64,000 nt of DNA from Acinetobacter sp. ANC 4910 (lineage in GTDB: Bacteria > Pseudomonadota > Gammaproteobacteria > Pseudomonadales > Moraxellaceae): positions 97,573-161,572 of the forward strand of contig NZ_SJNT01000009.1 of assembly GCF_004331035.1 (NCBI RefSeq). The letters run 5' to 3'. Made by a program: the position numbers and the translations under genes. Below, in pieces: positions 36,884 to 46,068 of the stretch (position 1 is its first letter; every line of letters begins with the position of its first letter). The notes beneath the pieces were generated by a model. It worked only from the letters and a program-made list of their open reading frames with translations, made no database searches and was not told the DNA's origin.

Positions 36884-37468
36884 TTAAATTAAACCGATTT
36901 TTTGAAAAAGCTGTTGATAGGCTTCAGCTTTTTTCTCTAATGCTAATGGGTAAGCGCGCGAAGATGATGGCATTCGAGATAAAGTTAACTCACGCTCTGC
37001 AAAAAAAGTCTGTGAACTTGTCCCGATTACTGGTTTTTCCGTGCTTTCAGGCATCGATAGCATGAGCGTGTCTGTCGCCTTATCCCCTGTAGTGACAATA
37101 TTTTGACAAAAAGGAATTTTGGCTAATAAAGCCGTTAAATCGGTCGGCGTTTCTATATGTAAAAATTTATCAGAGGCATTGTCTTTTAAACGCACGACTT
37201 GATACGCCGTATCAAAAATCGCAATCCCTTTTTCAGTTAAGAAATCACGGATTTTCTGCTCATAAAAATTCTTATTGAGAAGGTCTAGAAAATACGCTTT
37301 GTCTTGGAAAAAGATCAGCCCAAAGATTCGCCACATGTCGTTTTGATAATTCGGATAATAAAAATCCATTTTCCAGCGTGTTTTCGGCGGTGGAAAACTG
37401 CCTAGCATCAGTAATTTTGCATTTACTGGTAAAAATGGTTCAAGTGGATGGGTTTCTATAACTGACAT
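36884..37468 (-). CDS. Uracil-DNA-glycosylase superfamily protein (deoxyinosine/G:T type)
   Basis: Protein of 194 residues with the UDG-fold motif 1 as LMLGSFPPPKTRW and the C-terminal loop SRMPSSSRAYP. The N-terminal GSFPP and absence of the family 1 GQDPYH motif fit the hypoxanthine-DNA glycosylase-like or Mug-like branches. It would excise a damaged base (deoxyinosine or uracil) from DNA; the exact substrate is unknown. It follows the DUF3147 gene on the same strand by 22 bases. Confidence 0.75.
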   Translation of the reverse strand: MSVIETHPLEPFLPVNAKLLMLGSFPPPKTRWKMDFYYPNYQNDMWRIFGLIFFQDKAYFLDLLNKNFYEQKIRDFLTEKGIAIFDTAYQVVRLKDNASDKFLHIETPTDLTALLAKIPFCQNIVTTGDKATDTLMLSMPESTEKPVIGTSSQTFFAERELTLSRMPSSSRAYPLALEKKAEAYQQLFQKIGLI

Positions 37469-37490
37469 TTCTTAAAATTAACACTTATAT

Positions 37491-37841
37491 TTAAATGAGA
37501 TGAATACCAAAATGTTGTAAAAGCTTTGCCCAAAGCAAAAATATAATTATCGTTATAATACAACAAGTACCTAAAGCAATCCAAAAACCATACCGTTGAT
37601 ACAATGGAGGAAATGCTAAAAACATGGGTAAAGTCGGTATGACATACCAAAAAGTATACCAAGCATGATTGGCAATTTTTTGAGGTTCCTGTCCCTCTAA
37701 TTTCATCCAGATCAGAACAAGAACCGTTACTAGCGGTAATGCTGCAATTAACCCGCCTAAACGGTCACTACGCTTTGCTACTTCGGAAATAAGTATAACC
37801 ATACCTGCTGTTATTGCGTATTTAACAATCAGAGGAAGCAT
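37491..37841 (-). CDS. DUF3147 family membrane protein
   Basis: Four-helix inner-membrane protein of 116 residues. Motifs EVAKRSDRLGGLIAALPLVT and WYVIPTLPMFLAFP are typical of the DUF3147 family, whose function is unknown. It is probably cotranscribed with the DNA glycosylase downstream. Confidence 0.8.
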   Translation of the reverse strand: MLPLIVKYAITAGMVILISEVAKRSDRLGGLIAALPLVTVLVLIWMKLEGQEPQKIANHAWYTFWYVIPTLPMFLAFPPLYQRYGFWIALGTCCIITIIIFLLWAKLLQHFGIHLI

Positions 37842-38154
37842 TCACTTCTCCATGTAAAATGATCTAAGCAAGAATAGTTCAATTAGTTTAAATTTTATAG
37901 CGACTTATGAAACTCTTTACTCGAAATAAGAGACATAATCTGAGAAATCTAGAAACACATCCAATTAAACTCTTATTTTAATTTCAACTATTTAATACAT
38001 ACCATCATTTCATTTAATGAAGTAAATCAGCCTGTATTTTGATTAATAAAACTGTAAATCCTTTATCTCATGAAGGGCTTCACTTTTACATAGAGTAAAT
38101 ATGGAAAACGAGCCTTACTTTTATAAAAAGATGCCTTTGTATTATGCCTGAATT

Positions 38155-38919
38155 TCAATGGGCTAATTTTGCGGCTTTCGACTTAAAGATAACCAAGCAC
38201 ATGATGATGAATGCTAGTAAGATCAATGAAGCCCCAAATCTGCTGAGATCTAGTCCACCATGACTAACAGGCTTATCCAAGAAATCTCCTAAAACTGCAC
38301 CTAATGGTCTAGTTAAAACAAATGCTGCCCAAAATAAGAAAGTTTTTGATACCTTTGTCCACACATATAAAAAGGTGAATAACAATAACAGCCCACTAAA
38401 AATCAATGCTGCACCTGTATACCCTAAACCTTGAGTATCAGCAGTCCAGTCTCCTAATGCTGTACCAAGTGTTTGGGAAAACATAATCGTTAACCAATAA
38501 AATGCTTCGCTTTTAGCAGATTGAATATTATTTACTGAGATTGACCCACTGTTACGGTACCAAATAAATAAAGACGTGAACAATAATCCTAAAAGGATGA
38601 GGCTTCCACCCAGATAACCAATGCCTAAAGTTCGATCAACATAATCTGCTATTGTTGTTCCTAGTGTTGTTGTCGCTATGATTGTTGCCCAATAGAAAAA
38701 TGGACTATATTGTTTTGACTTAATCTGTGCCGCAACAAAGAGTGCAAAAATAATCGAAAAAATTCCCGTACTAACTGCATACCCTAGATTTAATGACATT
38801 GATAAAGCGTCACCCGCTGTTTCTCCTAGTGTTGTAGCAGCAATTTTAATCACCCAAAATAGTAAGGTAACTTCAGGTACTTTACTCAATGCTTCATCGA
38901 AGGTTTTACGAGTTGCCAT
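38155..38919 (-). CDS. Fourfold-repeat membrane protein (COG4705-like)
   Basis: Integral-membrane protein of 254 residues built from four internal repeats. Each repeat carries an aromatic-W start and LG-(8)-D end: FWVIKIAATTLGETAGD (21-37), YWATIIATTTLGTTIAD (76-92), YWLTIMFSQTLGTALGD (141-157) and FWAAFVLTRPLGAVLGD (196-212), then a hydrophobic helix. It looks like the COG4705 family, described only as membrane-anchored proteins. Repeated Thr/Asp in the membrane suggest an ion or solute path, but this is speculation. Confidence 0.7.
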   Translation of the reverse strand: MATRKTFDEALSKVPEVTLLFWVIKIAATTLGETAGDALSMSLNLGYAVSTGIFSIIFALFVAAQIKSKQYSPFFYWATIIATTTLGTTIADYVDRTLGIGYLGGSLILLGLLFTSLFIWYRNSGSISVNNIQSAKSEAFYWLTIMFSQTLGTALGDWTADTQGLGYTGAALIFSGLLLLFTFLYVWTKVSKTFLFWAAFVLTRPLGAVLGDFLDKPVSHGGLDLSRFGASLILLAFIIMCLVIFKSKAAKLAH

Positions 38920-39017
38920 GGTATTTACCCAGCTTTTTTATTCATAATAATTCTATGGCAAACAAATGAATCGAAACTTAAAGTTAGTGTTTTTCTAATT
39001 ATTAAACGGAATATCAT

Positions 39018-39217
39018 TAGACCTCTTTCATAAGTCATTTTTTAAACAATAATAAATTCACAATGAATATTCCCTCTTCTTTTTAAGGAGAGGGCTAGGG
39101 TGAGGATTTTATTAAAAAAATCCCCTCATCCTAACCTTCTCCCAAAGGGAGAAGGAACTTTCAATATTAATTTCACTGCCAATTGATGATTATTTGTTGA
39201 TTTATGAAAGAGGTCTA
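39018..39217. mobile_element. MITE-like 200-bp element with 16-bp terminal inverted repeats
   Basis: Ends carry perfect inverted repeats TAGACCTCTTTCATAA at 39018-39033 and 39202-39217. If the outer TA is a duplicated target, the element inserts at TA. Inside lie a long imperfect hairpin (about 39087-39142) and a second perfect 9-bp stem CCTTCTCCC/GGGAGAAGG at 39135-39155. No coding frame is present. It fits a non-autonomous transposon moved by an IS5/IS427- or IS630-type transposase. The rest of the 38920-39487 gap shows nothing clear. Confidence 0.75.
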
Positions 39218-39487
39218 CTCATCAATGTAATCATGACTCTACGTCCAGCCCGAACATGTGATTAATCAGCCGACCATTTCATTCAGGAGCCAAGCTAGTT
39301 ACTTAGTTAAGATCAGCAAAGTGTCGGTTTCTTGACTTTTTTCTTGTAAAACGAATAACGAGGCTAATATTAACGTGATTGGCCGTAACAACATCTACTG
39401 ATAAATTTCTGAAAATTATTAAATGATAAAGATGAATCAATATTCAAAAATAAACCATAAAAGCCAAGGCTTGAATGGTTTATTGGC

Positions 39488-40231
39488 TTAACCCAATTTA
39501 TTTACAATCCGTAAAGGCAACACTTTCATTGCTAAACCCATCGGTAGCCACGGCCACTTTGGAACATATGCTTTGACAGGCGCTTTCTCAATTGCTTCTG
39601 CGAGTAAATGCGAACCTGTCTTTTCATCGACTTCAAAAGGTAATTTTTTTGCGCCATCATTCAATTCAGTGCGAATATAACCAGGGAAAATAGTCGAAAC
39701 TTTAATTGGTGTATCAATGAGTTCTGCGCGAATCCCTTCTGCTAAATGTGCAACCGCAGCTTTGCTAGCTGCATAAGTCGATAAATGCTTTGGTAAACCA
39801 CGCATCGCACTCATAGAAGAAATAACCACCAAATGCCCAGAATTTTGAGCACGAAAAATTTCAACCGCTGCTTCACATTGTGCCAATGCTGAAATAAAGT
39901 TAGTTTCGGCAGTTACGCGGTTAATCTCAAAATTACCTTTACCAATACGACGCCCCTGACCCACACCTGCATTCACAATAATACGGTCTAGTTTGCCAAA
40001 ATCTTGTTGGAATGCCTTAAATACTTCGAACACTTGATCATAATTGGTGACATCTAAGGTTTTTGCAATGACTTGAACACCATACTGACTTTCAAGCTCT
40101 TGTTTAAGTGCCTCTAAGCGCTCCATACGACGTGCACAAATCGCAAGATTGTAACCCTTTTGAGCAAATTCACGCGCCATACCTGCGCCCAAACCTGAAC
40201 TTGCCCCTGTAATTAAAATGGTTTTTGCCAT
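39488..40231 (-). CDS. Short-chain dehydrogenase/reductase
   Basis: SDR of 247 residues with TGASSGLGAGMA, NAGVGQG, catalytic serine in VVISSMSAMRG and YAASK. The C-terminal region (FPGYIRTELNDGAKK) is usual. Start at the ATG at 40231 has AAGGA eight bases upstream; the frame opens at 40255. It is the last gene of the acyl-CoA dehydrogenase / kinase-like / phosphatase operon, 14 bases from the phosphatase gene. A 3-hydroxyacyl or fatty alcohol substrate is likely from context. Confidence 0.9.
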   Translation of the reverse strand: MAKTILITGASSGLGAGMAREFAQKGYNLAICARRMERLEALKQELESQYGVQVIAKTLDVTNYDQVFEVFKAFQQDFGKLDRIIVNAGVGQGRRIGKGNFEINRVTAETNFISALAQCEAAVEIFRAQNSGHLVVISSMSAMRGLPKHLSTYAASKAAVAHLAEGIRAELIDTPIKVSTIFPGYIRTELNDGAKKLPFEVDEKTGSHLLAEAIEKAPVKAYVPKWPWLPMGLAMKVLPLRIVNKLG

Positions 40232-40245
40232 GGGTGAAATCCTTG

Positions 40246-40944
40246 TTATATCCATGTTAAAAGTTCTGAGTCATCGGCTTTAATAAAATGATGCTCATTT
40301 AAACTGAGTAATTGCGGTTCATTTCCAACTAAACGCAAAGTGGTCATACTGGTATTAGTAATCGCCCAGTTCAATGCAAATGTGCGACTAGGATTCAGTT
40401 CTAGAATCTTCCCTGCTGCTACAGAAATTACACCACCAGAAGTAAATACAACTGCATAGCGTGGTTTGGTTTGAGCTAACTCATTACACAATTCTTGTAA
40501 TGCTGTTTCGACGCGATCTTTAAAGATTGGCCATGACTCTTCATATTCATGATGATACTCACCGCCTGTCCAACGCTCTATTGCCCCTTCAAATATTTTT
40601 GCCAGATAGGCACGCGGATTTACATGCTGCGCGACATCAGATTTTAATAAATGCGGTTCGTTGAATCTTGGCTCATACTGAGCAAAAACTTGCTGATGAT
40701 TGAACTCGTTCCACTGCGAATCTGTCGCGACTGGGCTATGTGGGAAGCATTCCGCCAAAGCCAGTTGCGCTGTTTGCTGATGTCGTTGCATGGAACCAGC
40801 GACCACATACGGTGATTCTTTTAAAATCTGTTTGAAATATTGCCCCAATCGTTGCGCTTGTAATTCTCCTTTCTCCGAAAGTTTGTCATAACTTTCAGCA
40901 CCAAAAGACGCTTGTCCATGACGAATCAAATAAATGGTGGTCAT
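40246..40944 (-). CDS. Histidine phosphatase-family protein
   Basis: Phosphoglycerate mutase-like phosphatase of 232 residues. The catalytic N-terminal LIRHGQASFG, the second-histidine region VVFTSGGVISV (a serine/glycine substitute for the usual SHG-type loop) and the QRHQQTAQ arginine/histidine segment are visible. Its start overlaps the upstream kinase-like stop by four bases (ATGA). In this operon it may remove phosphate from a product of the kinase-like partner. Confidence 0.85.
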   Translation of the reverse strand: MTTIYLIRHGQASFGAESYDKLSEKGELQAQRLGQYFKQILKESPYVVAGSMQRHQQTAQLALAECFPHSPVATDSQWNEFNHQQVFAQYEPRFNEPHLLKSDVAQHVNPRAYLAKIFEGAIERWTGGEYHHEYEESWPIFKDRVETALQELCNELAQTKPRYAVVFTSGGVISVAAGKILELNPSRTFALNWAITNTSMTTLRLVGNEPQLLSLNEHHFIKADDSELLTWI

Positions 40945-42062
40945 TTCTCTAAGATGTCCTTAAATTTTTCCATATATTTATGTGCAATTTCATTAGCTTC
41001 TAGTTTTTGCATACCAATCAATTTCAATGCACGAATATGTAAAGCATGAATAATGACCCAAAAATCTTTAAATGCAGGATTATTGGTTTGTTTATGAAAA
41101 TAACGATAGTAAATTTGCTGCGCGATAACCGCTAAACGGAAAATGCCAAACACTTCGTAAAAGGTCCAGTTTTCAAGCTGTAATCCTGTCTTTTCCAAGT
41201 AATATTCCACAACTTGCTTACGGGTAAACATCCCTTGCATATTGGTGGGTTGGCGCCGCGTTGCTTTAAAAATTTTACTATCCTTTTCTTCAACCCAATA
41301 AGCTAATGCTGAACCCAAATCCATCAGTGGATCACCAACTGTCGCCATCTCCCAATCCAAAACGCCAATCACTTGCGTTGGATCTTCAGGATCTAAAATC
41401 ACATTATCAAAACGCCAATCGTTATGAATTAAACAGGTTGCCGAATCTTCAGGGATATTATCGATCAGCCATTTACGTACAAATTTAAAAGTCGGCACAT
41501 TGAGCGTATGTGCTTTCTCAAAGCGCTGATCCCAACCTTCAACCTGTCTGCGACAATAGCCTTCACCTTTGCCTAGTTTTTCCAGTTCTGTGCCTTGATA
41601 GGGCACTTGATGTAATTCAATCAGTTTATCAATCACATTCACACATAACTGATGGACTTGTCGCTCAGAGAAATGCAACTCGGGTGGAAGTTTGGCACGA
41701 GGAATAATACCCGCAATCCGTTTCATGACATAAAAGTCACAACCCAATATTGACTCATCCTGACAAAGCCCAATCATTTCAGGTAATACAGGATAAAAAG
41801 GTGCCAAGTTTTTCTGCACTTTATATTCACGTGCCATATCATGTGCAGATTTTGCTTTAGTCCCTTTGGGTGGGCGACGCAGAATGAGATCAGTATTGTC
41901 ATATTTTAGGCGATACGTCCAATTTGAAGCCCCACCAGAATATTGTGTGACTTCAACTTGTCCTTCTAACACGACGCCTTGTGACTTAAGCCAATCTTCT
42001 ACAGCTTGTACATCCAGTTCTTCACCTTCATGTACACTGCCACCTACATCAATTACCGACAT
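40941..42062 (-). CDS. Aminoglycoside phosphotransferase-family kinase (ACAD10/11 N-domain-like)
   Basis: APH-fold protein of 373 residues. The Brenner loop is intact as HNDWRFDNVILDP and the metal aspartate as GVLDWEMATVGDPLMDLG. The closest named relatives by architecture are the kinase domains of ACAD10/11 and LvaA of Pseudomonas putida, which phosphorylate the hydroxyl of hydroxyacyl-CoA chains. Its upstream neighbour is an acyl-CoA dehydrogenase, the same partnership. A role in hydroxy-fatty-acid catabolism is inferred. Confidence 0.85.
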   Translation of the reverse strand: MSVIDVGGSVHEGEELDVQAVEDWLKSQGVVLEGQVEVTQYSGGASNWTYRLKYDNTDLILRRPPKGTKAKSAHDMAREYKVQKNLAPFYPVLPEMIGLCQDESILGCDFYVMKRIAGIIPRAKLPPELHFSERQVHQLCVNVIDKLIELHQVPYQGTELEKLGKGEGYCRRQVEGWDQRFEKAHTLNVPTFKFVRKWLIDNIPEDSATCLIHNDWRFDNVILDPEDPTQVIGVLDWEMATVGDPLMDLGSALAYWVEEKDSKIFKATRRQPTNMQGMFTRKQVVEYYLEKTGLQLENWTFYEVFGIFRLAVIAQQIYYRYFHKQTNNPAFKDFWVIIHALHIRALKLIGMQKLEANEIAHKYMEKFKDILEK

Positions 42063-42117
42063 ACTTGTTATCCCTGGTTTTTAGAATATGAATGCTTTAC
42101 TTAGTTTTACCACAGCT

Positions 42118-43356
42118 TTATTTTTTACGCGCGCCGTATCCACGTTTTTTCAGTTCAAGTTTTGCAATCATCCCTTTATGCACTTCATCAGGGCCATCGG
42201 CCAAACGTAAACTACGTGCTTGAGCAAAGAATGCAGTTAATGGTGTATCACGAGAAACACCTGCACCACCATGCATTTGTATCGCCATATCCACCACTTT
42301 TTCCAATACACTTGGTGCAACCACTTTAATGGCAGAAATTTCGGTTAAGGCTGCCATATTGCCCAAAGTATCCATTTTGTAGGCAGCATATAAAGTCAAT
42401 AAACGTGCCTGATCAATCGCAATACGTGCTTCTGCAACACGCTCTAAGTTGCCACCTAGTTTCAGAATTTCTTTTCCAAATGCAGTTCGACTCATCCCAC
42501 GGTCAATCATCAGCTCTAATGATTTTTCTGCCGCTCCAATACAACGCATACAATGATGAATCCGACCTGGCCCAAGACGACCCTGTGCAATCTCAAAGCC
42601 CTGACCTGCACCACCGACAAAATTAGACAGAGGAACACGCACATTACTAAAGCTAATTTCGCCGTGACCATGTGGTGCATCATAATCCCCAAATACGGGC
42701 AACATACGCTCGATGGTTACTCCTGCTGAATCAATCGGTACAAGAACCATCGAATGTTGATGATGACGATCTTTAGTTTCGTCAGGCGTATGCGCCATAA
42801 AGATAATAATTTTGGCGTTTGGATCACCTAAACCTGATGACCACCATTTACGTCCATTTAAGACAATTTCATCACCCTCAACCACAGCAGTTGCCTGCAT
42901 GTTGGTTGCATCACTCGAAGCGACTGCGGGTTCCGTCATACAAAATACTGAACGAATTTTTCCTTCCAATAAAGGAGTTAACCACTGCTGTTTTTGTTGG
43001 TCGCTACCATAGCGCCATAACACTTCCATATTGCCACTGTCTGGGGCATTACAGTTAAATACGGTTGGTGCAATTAAGCTACGACCTGTTAACTCTGCAA
43101 TATGCGCATATTCTTGCACTGAAAGCCCTGCACCCAAGATTGGATCGGGTAAGAACATATTCCATAAACCTGCTGCTTGAGCTTTAGCTTTTAACTGTTC
43201 TAATTGCGCTGGCCATTGCCACTGAGTCCAATCCCCACTTGGATTCAAGCGATGTACTTCATTCCAAAACTCAGTTTCTATTGGCTCAATTTCATTTGTA
43301 ATAAATGTTTTTGTGCGTTCTATATAGTCTTTGGCACGTACTGAGAGTTCAAACAT
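42118..43356 (-). CDS. Acyl-CoA dehydrogenase family protein
   Basis: FAD enzyme of 412 residues. Flavin-binding and substrate motifs are visible: FCMTEPAVASSDATNMQ, RKWWSSGLGDPNAKI, and the C-terminal MHGGAGVSRDTPLTAFF with LRLADGPDEVHKGMIAK. It is the first gene of a four-gene operon that continues with a kinase-like protein, a phosphatase and an SDR. In LvaC/ACAD11-type enzymes the dehydrogenase fold removes phosphate and water from a phosphorylated hydroxyacyl-CoA. A divergent LysR gene lies 92 bases away. Confidence 0.9.
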   Translation of the reverse strand: MFELSVRAKDYIERTKTFITNEIEPIETEFWNEVHRLNPSGDWTQWQWPAQLEQLKAKAQAAGLWNMFLPDPILGAGLSVQEYAHIAELTGRSLIAPTVFNCNAPDSGNMEVLWRYGSDQQKQQWLTPLLEGKIRSVFCMTEPAVASSDATNMQATAVVEGDEIVLNGRKWWSSGLGDPNAKIIIFMAHTPDETKDRHHQHSMVLVPIDSAGVTIERMLPVFGDYDAPHGHGEISFSNVRVPLSNFVGGAGQGFEIAQGRLGPGRIHHCMRCIGAAEKSLELMIDRGMSRTAFGKEILKLGGNLERVAEARIAIDQARLLTLYAAYKMDTLGNMAALTEISAIKVVAPSVLEKVVDMAIQMHGGAGVSRDTPLTAFFAQARSLRLADGPDEVHKGMIAKLELKKRGYGARKK

Positions 43357-43448
43357 AGGTTTATCCTGTGAATTTTGAATATTTTCGCTTTACAGTACAT
43401 TAGCTGGAAAATTAGTATGAATGAAATGATTTTATTTAATCTAATACT

Positions 43449-44366
43449 ATGAGCAATATTCATAATAATGTAGATATGGATTTAGCAACGTTCTACCGTA
43501 TCGATATCAATCTTTATCCTCTTTTTATTGCTATTTATGAGCTAAAAAGTATTTCAAAATCAGCACATATACTCAATATTACACAATCTGCTGCTAGCCA
43601 CGCTTTACAACGTTTGCGCCTACAATTGCAAGATGATTTGTTCATTCGCGCTGGTCATAAGATGCTACCTACGCCATTTGCAGAACAATCTTATCCCATC
43701 ATCAAAAAAGCTTTGCATGCTATTCAAAGTGTTTCACTTCAGAAACAAAGCTTTGAACCCATGATGATTAAAACACTTAAAATTGCAGTCCATGATGAAA
43801 TTGAACCGATTATTTTCCCACGCCTTTTTCAACATTTCCAACAACTCAATTTAGAGATTCAATTTACGAGTTTTAAATTAGATCGTAAAACGGTTGTTGC
43901 TGATTTGGCTGCCCAGCAAATTGATTTTGTGATGGATCTAGAACAAAATTTTGGAGAAAAAATCCAATTTCAAGCACTGGTACATGACCGTTTCGTTGTC
44001 TGTACTCAACAAGCTCAAATGAATGAAAATCGTTATTTTTCTTCTCCACATATTGGCGTATCTTCCCGCCGTACAGGGTTATTATTAGAAGATATATATT
44101 TTCAACGTCAACAATTGAATCGGAACATTTTATTACGTTGCCAGAACTACTCGACTGCCCTCCAAATATTAGAACAGAATGATCAAGCGATTTTAACCTT
44201 ACCAGAGACAATCCTATCTCACTTACAAGTCGGCTCATCTTTGAATATTTTTCCTGTTCCTGCCGAGTTACCTTATATGAAGATGGGGATGTTTTGGCAT
44301 AAAGATTTAAATGAAAATTTAAGGCATGTTTTTTTGCGTGAGCAAATTAAGCCTATTTTTGCTTAG
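43449..44366 (+). CDS. LysR-family transcriptional regulator
   Basis: Protein of 305 residues. N-terminal helix-turn-helix SISKSAHILNITQSAASHAL, then DDLFIRAGHKMLPTPFA, followed by a ligand-binding periplasmic-protein fold. It is divergent from the acyl-CoA dehydrogenase operon, so it probably controls that operon. The start at 43449 has no clear Shine-Dalgarno; M10 (43476) is an alternative. An inverted TAGTAT / ATACTA pair (43413-43418, 43444-43449) in the gap could be its operator. Confidence 0.88.
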   Translation: MSNIHNNVDMDLATFYRIDINLYPLFIAIYELKSISKSAHILNITQSAASHALQRLRLQLQDDLFIRAGHKMLPTPFAEQSYPIIKKALHAIQSVSLQKQSFEPMMIKTLKIAVHDEIEPIIFPRLFQHFQQLNLEIQFTSFKLDRKTVVADLAAQQIDFVMDLEQNFGEKIQFQALVHDRFVVCTQQAQMNENRYFSSPHIGVSSRRTGLLLEDIYFQRQQLNRNILLRCQNYSTALQILEQNDQAILTLPETILSHLQVGSSLNIFPVPAELPYMKMGMFWHKDLNENLRHVFLREQIKPIFA

Positions 44367-44438
44367 GCTATTTTATAATATATTTAGAAAATGCTTAGGC
44401 TATTTATCTTTCCAAAATTGGTTCGACACTAAATAAAA

Positions 44439-44463
44439 AAATGGTTTGCATTGCAAACCATTT
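44439..44463. terminator. Bidirectional terminator
   Basis: AAATGGTTTGC / GCAAACCATTT, 11-bp perfect stem with a 3-nt loop. The T-tract is stronger on the minus strand, where it would end the nitroreductase transcript. Confidence 0.75.
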
Positions 44464-44599
44464 GAACTGAAAGATTCATCACTTAATAATTTAATCTAGA
44501 TCTATTTTCATCTATCCAAATCCATTTAATTTATTGATTAGAACCGACACCACTTAAAAGAAGAAATCATAAGACTTATTTCCTCATTCGAATCTAGGT

Positions 44600-45202
44600 T
44601 TATTGGAAAACTTTAAATCGTTCGGCATTTTCAATATAAGTTTTTGCTTTGGCTTCAGCCTCTATTGAACCAAATACCAGTTGAGCACGTAGTTTCCAAT
44701 TTTGAGGAATGTCCCATTCTTTATGGACTTGCTGATCTACAATTGGATTGTAATGCTGTAAAGAAGCCCCTAGCCCTTCTGTATGCAACGCTGTCCACGT
44801 TGCAAATTGAGCCATAGCAGTAGAATGCTCTGCCCAAATTGGGAAGTTTTCTGCATATAAGGCAAAACGAGTTTGTAAATCTTCAATTACACTCATGTCT
44901 TCAAAAAATAGAATTGTGCCCAATCCTGCTGCAAAACTATCCATTTTAGCCGCGGTTTTAACTGCCGCTGCCTCGTCAGTTGCGTAAGCCTGTAATTCTT
45001 GTTTCACGAAGTTCCAAAACTTTTCATGCTCTGCATTAAATAAAATTACGGCGCGTGAAGATTGCGAATTAAATGAAGATGGACTTTCACGAATCGTTCG
45101 TTGAATTAGATCCGTTAAATATTCAGGTGTTTGTTCTACATTTTTTGCCAATGCATAAATGGTACGGCGTTGTTCAATTAAGTTCAGGAATTCATTTGCC
45201 AT
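44600..45202 (-). CDS. Nitroreductase-family protein
   Basis: FMN-dependent oxidoreductase of 200 residues. The N-terminal NLIEQRRTIYAL and SPSSFNSQSSRAVILF are family hallmarks for FMN binding, and the C-terminal PQNWKLRAQLVFGSIE is also typical of the YdgI/HBN1-like branch. Physiological substrate unknown. It stands alone. Confidence 0.85.
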   Translation of the reverse strand: MANEFLNLIEQRRTIYALAKNVEQTPEYLTDLIQRTIRESPSSFNSQSSRAVILFNAEHEKFWNFVKQELQAYATDEAAAVKTAAKMDSFAAGLGTILFFEDMSVIEDLQTRFALYAENFPIWAEHSTAMAQFATWTALHTEGLGASLQHYNPIVDQQVHKEWDIPQNWKLRAQLVFGSIEAEAKAKTYIENAERFKVFQ

Positions 45203-45420
45203 GTTGCATGCCTTGAATGATAGTTTAATAAAAGGTTAATTCTTAGCCTGTGCTTTGCTAATATTGAATATTATGCAAAATCAATTCCAACTTACTTATA
45301 AATATTAAGTAAAAACATATTCATATTTTTTATATTTGGTAAAAAAAGACTCATAAGACATTTATACGATATTTAGAATAAAACTAAAATTTATGAGGTT
45401 ATCGAATCATTTAGCGAATA

Positions 45421-45461
45421 AAAAAACCATTTAGCCGTTGATGCCAAATGGTTTCTTTTTT
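45421..45461. terminator. Terminator below the hypothetical gene at 45484
   Basis: AAACCATTT / AAATGGTTT stem with a 13-nt loop and A/T-runs on both sides. Confidence 0.6.
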
Positions 45462-45483
45462 AAATCAGGAGTTTAAATAGATC

Positions 45484-45978
45484 TCAAGCTAGGTTGGCTT
45501 GCAATACATTATTTGGAAGATGGGCTTTCCAGATTTCTCTTAATGTTGGTAAATAGAACTTTTCTCCTAGCTCAACCAATTCAGCATCAATCAAAGCATG
45601 AATTTCGTGCATGAATAGATAATCGAGTTCTACTGTTTTTAATTTTGCATGTTTTTGGGCATCAGTTTTGCGCTTTTGTTGTGCACGCTTAACTAGTTCA
45701 TCCGCAAATTTTTTATCCTTAAATTTTGCCAAGGCTGTCAAACGTAGTTCAATCACCCCCCAACCACTTAAAAGTAACTTAAATAGTTCAAAATCTTCAG
45801 TGTTTGACTCCCATGTCATTTCCTCTAAATTTTCACTTTCAGGCAATACTGGAAGTAACAGCTCCATTACACTTGGGAAAATCTTTTTAAAATTTAGAAT
45901 AAATTTAACAGGATGCTCACCTGGGTAATCCTTAAATTGAATACGTTTCTGAACATCTGTCAAATATATGTCTAGCAT
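45484..45978 (-). CDS. Hypothetical protein
   Basis: Soluble 164-residue protein with a charged central helix (LAKFKDKKFADELVKRAQQK) and no signal peptide or membrane segment. I do not recognise a family. It lies between fumC and the nitroreductase on the same strand as both, with a terminator after it. Confidence 0.7.
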   Translation of the reverse strand: MLDIYLTDVQKRIQFKDYPGEHPVKFILNFKKIFPSVMELLLPVLPESENLEEMTWESNTEDFELFKLLLSGWGVIELRLTALAKFKDKKFADELVKRAQQKRKTDAQKHAKLKTVELDYLFMHEIHALIDAELVELGEKFYLPTLREIWKAHLPNNVLQANLA

Positions 45979-46068
45979 AGGTCATCATCAGCGGTAAAAA
46001 TCTAATGCGTATTGTACGCACTTATGCAACAGATAAAAACCGCTGATCTTATTTCGTTTTACAGAAGC

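Noticed and set aside
39018..39217. A CRISPR array or toxin-antitoxin locus in this repeat-rich gap.
   Set aside because: There are inverted, not regularly spaced direct repeats, and no coding frame.
40246..40944. Phosphoglycerate mutase.
   Set aside because: The RHG motif is shared, but the remaining active-site segments and operon context fit a general histidine phosphatase.
43873..44238. A 121-codon frame antisense to the LysR gene.
   Set aside because: Shadow frame without promoter, Shine-Dalgarno or recognisable features.
44600..45202. The nitroreductase as the missing RutE.
   Set aside because: RutE is in the same superfamily, but this protein's N-terminus and core fit the YdgI/HBN1-like branch and it lies 37 kb from the rut operon in its own transcription unit.
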